A stretch of DNA of 6,076 bases from an uncultured Devosia sp. Its GTDB lineage: Bacteria > Pseudomonadota > Alphaproteobacteria > Rhizobiales > Devosiaceae. This document shows, piece by piece, positions 6,036-6,076 of the stretch (position 1 is the stretch's first letter; the number at the start of each line of letters is the position of its first letter). The stretch is taken from positions 1-6,076 of the forward strand of contig CAKTFF010000146.1 in assembly GCA_934553185.1 (NCBI GenBank), written 5' to 3'. Position numbers and translations under genes: made by a program. The notes under the pieces are model-generated. The model searched no databases and was not told the origin of the DNA. It worked only from the letters and a program-made list of their open reading frames with translations.

Positions 6036-6076
6036 TTGGCAAAGATTGTCTCCACTGCGACGGGCGATTACGCGCT
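6036..6076 (+). CDS. guaB: Probable IMP dehydrogenase, first 13 codons only
   Basis: From the TTG at 6036 the frame reads MAKIVSTATGDYA and leaves the window in the next codon (CT-, probably Leu). This matches the alphaproteobacterial GuaB N-terminus, typically MA-K/R-I-I-x-TATG-x-x-ALTFDDVLL. GuaB oxidises IMP to XMP with NAD+, the committed step of GMP synthesis, in the cytosol. A purine-rich stretch, GAGGAAAGG (6020-6028), precedes the start at 7 nt, and no ATG lies in frame nearby, so the TTG start is likely real. Only the N-terminus is visible, and the CBS domains and catalytic Cys loop are outside. A guaB near ppx-rlmE and MFS genes also fits gene order I recall from Hyphomicrobiales. 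Confidence 0.75.
   Translation, partial: MAKIVSTATGDYA

Overview
The window looks like chromosomal DNA from a GC-rich alphaproteobacterium, most likely in the Hyphomicrobiales (a Devosia-like or rhizobial relative). This rests on three things. The Ppx/GppA-type phosphatase overlaps an RlmE-type rRNA methyltransferase that has a lysine-rich N-terminal extension. The right edge enters what reads as a guaB gene with the N-terminal sequence typical of that group. From memory, ppx, rlmE, MFS and guaB genes lie near each other in such genomes. Genus is inference only.

Left edge (1-300): the first 25 codons of a minus-strand tyrosine-recombinase (phage-type integrase) gene start 149 bp downstream of the 3' end of a complete minus-strand tRNA-Gln(CTG). 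Integrase just beyond a tRNA 3' end is the classic layout of an integrated island or prophage. The island lies off the left edge, and the chromosome proper resumes at the tRNA. Short direct repeats and a candidate integrase promoter lie between the two. A sigma70-like promoter and a 10-bp inverted repeat lie upstream of the tRNA.

Centre (535-2443): a plus-strand pair, Ppx/GppA phosphatase then RlmE 2'-O-methyltransferase, overlapping by 11 nt and probably translationally coupled. They end 3 bp from the stop codon of a convergent gene.

MFS block (2447-5235, minus strand): two tandem paralogous 14-TM drug-efflux-type transporters (DHA2, MdtD-like). The promoter-proximal copy (3838-5235) is intact. 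The distal copy (2447-3828) has one base missing near codon 122 and is split into two frames, while the rest aligns end to end with its neighbour.

Right part (5236-6076): a divergent intergenic region with a candidate MFS promoter and an 8-bp inverted repeat, then a small acidic exported protein of unknown function (5403-5870) with a strong ribosome binding site and a terminator-like hairpin. A 17-bp palindrome follows, then the first 13 codons of probable guaB (TTG start). I see no CRISPR array, complete transposon or recognisable defence system. The points most worth following up are the island boundary at the left edge, the frameshifted transporter copy, and the uncharacterised exported protein with its palindromic upstream region.
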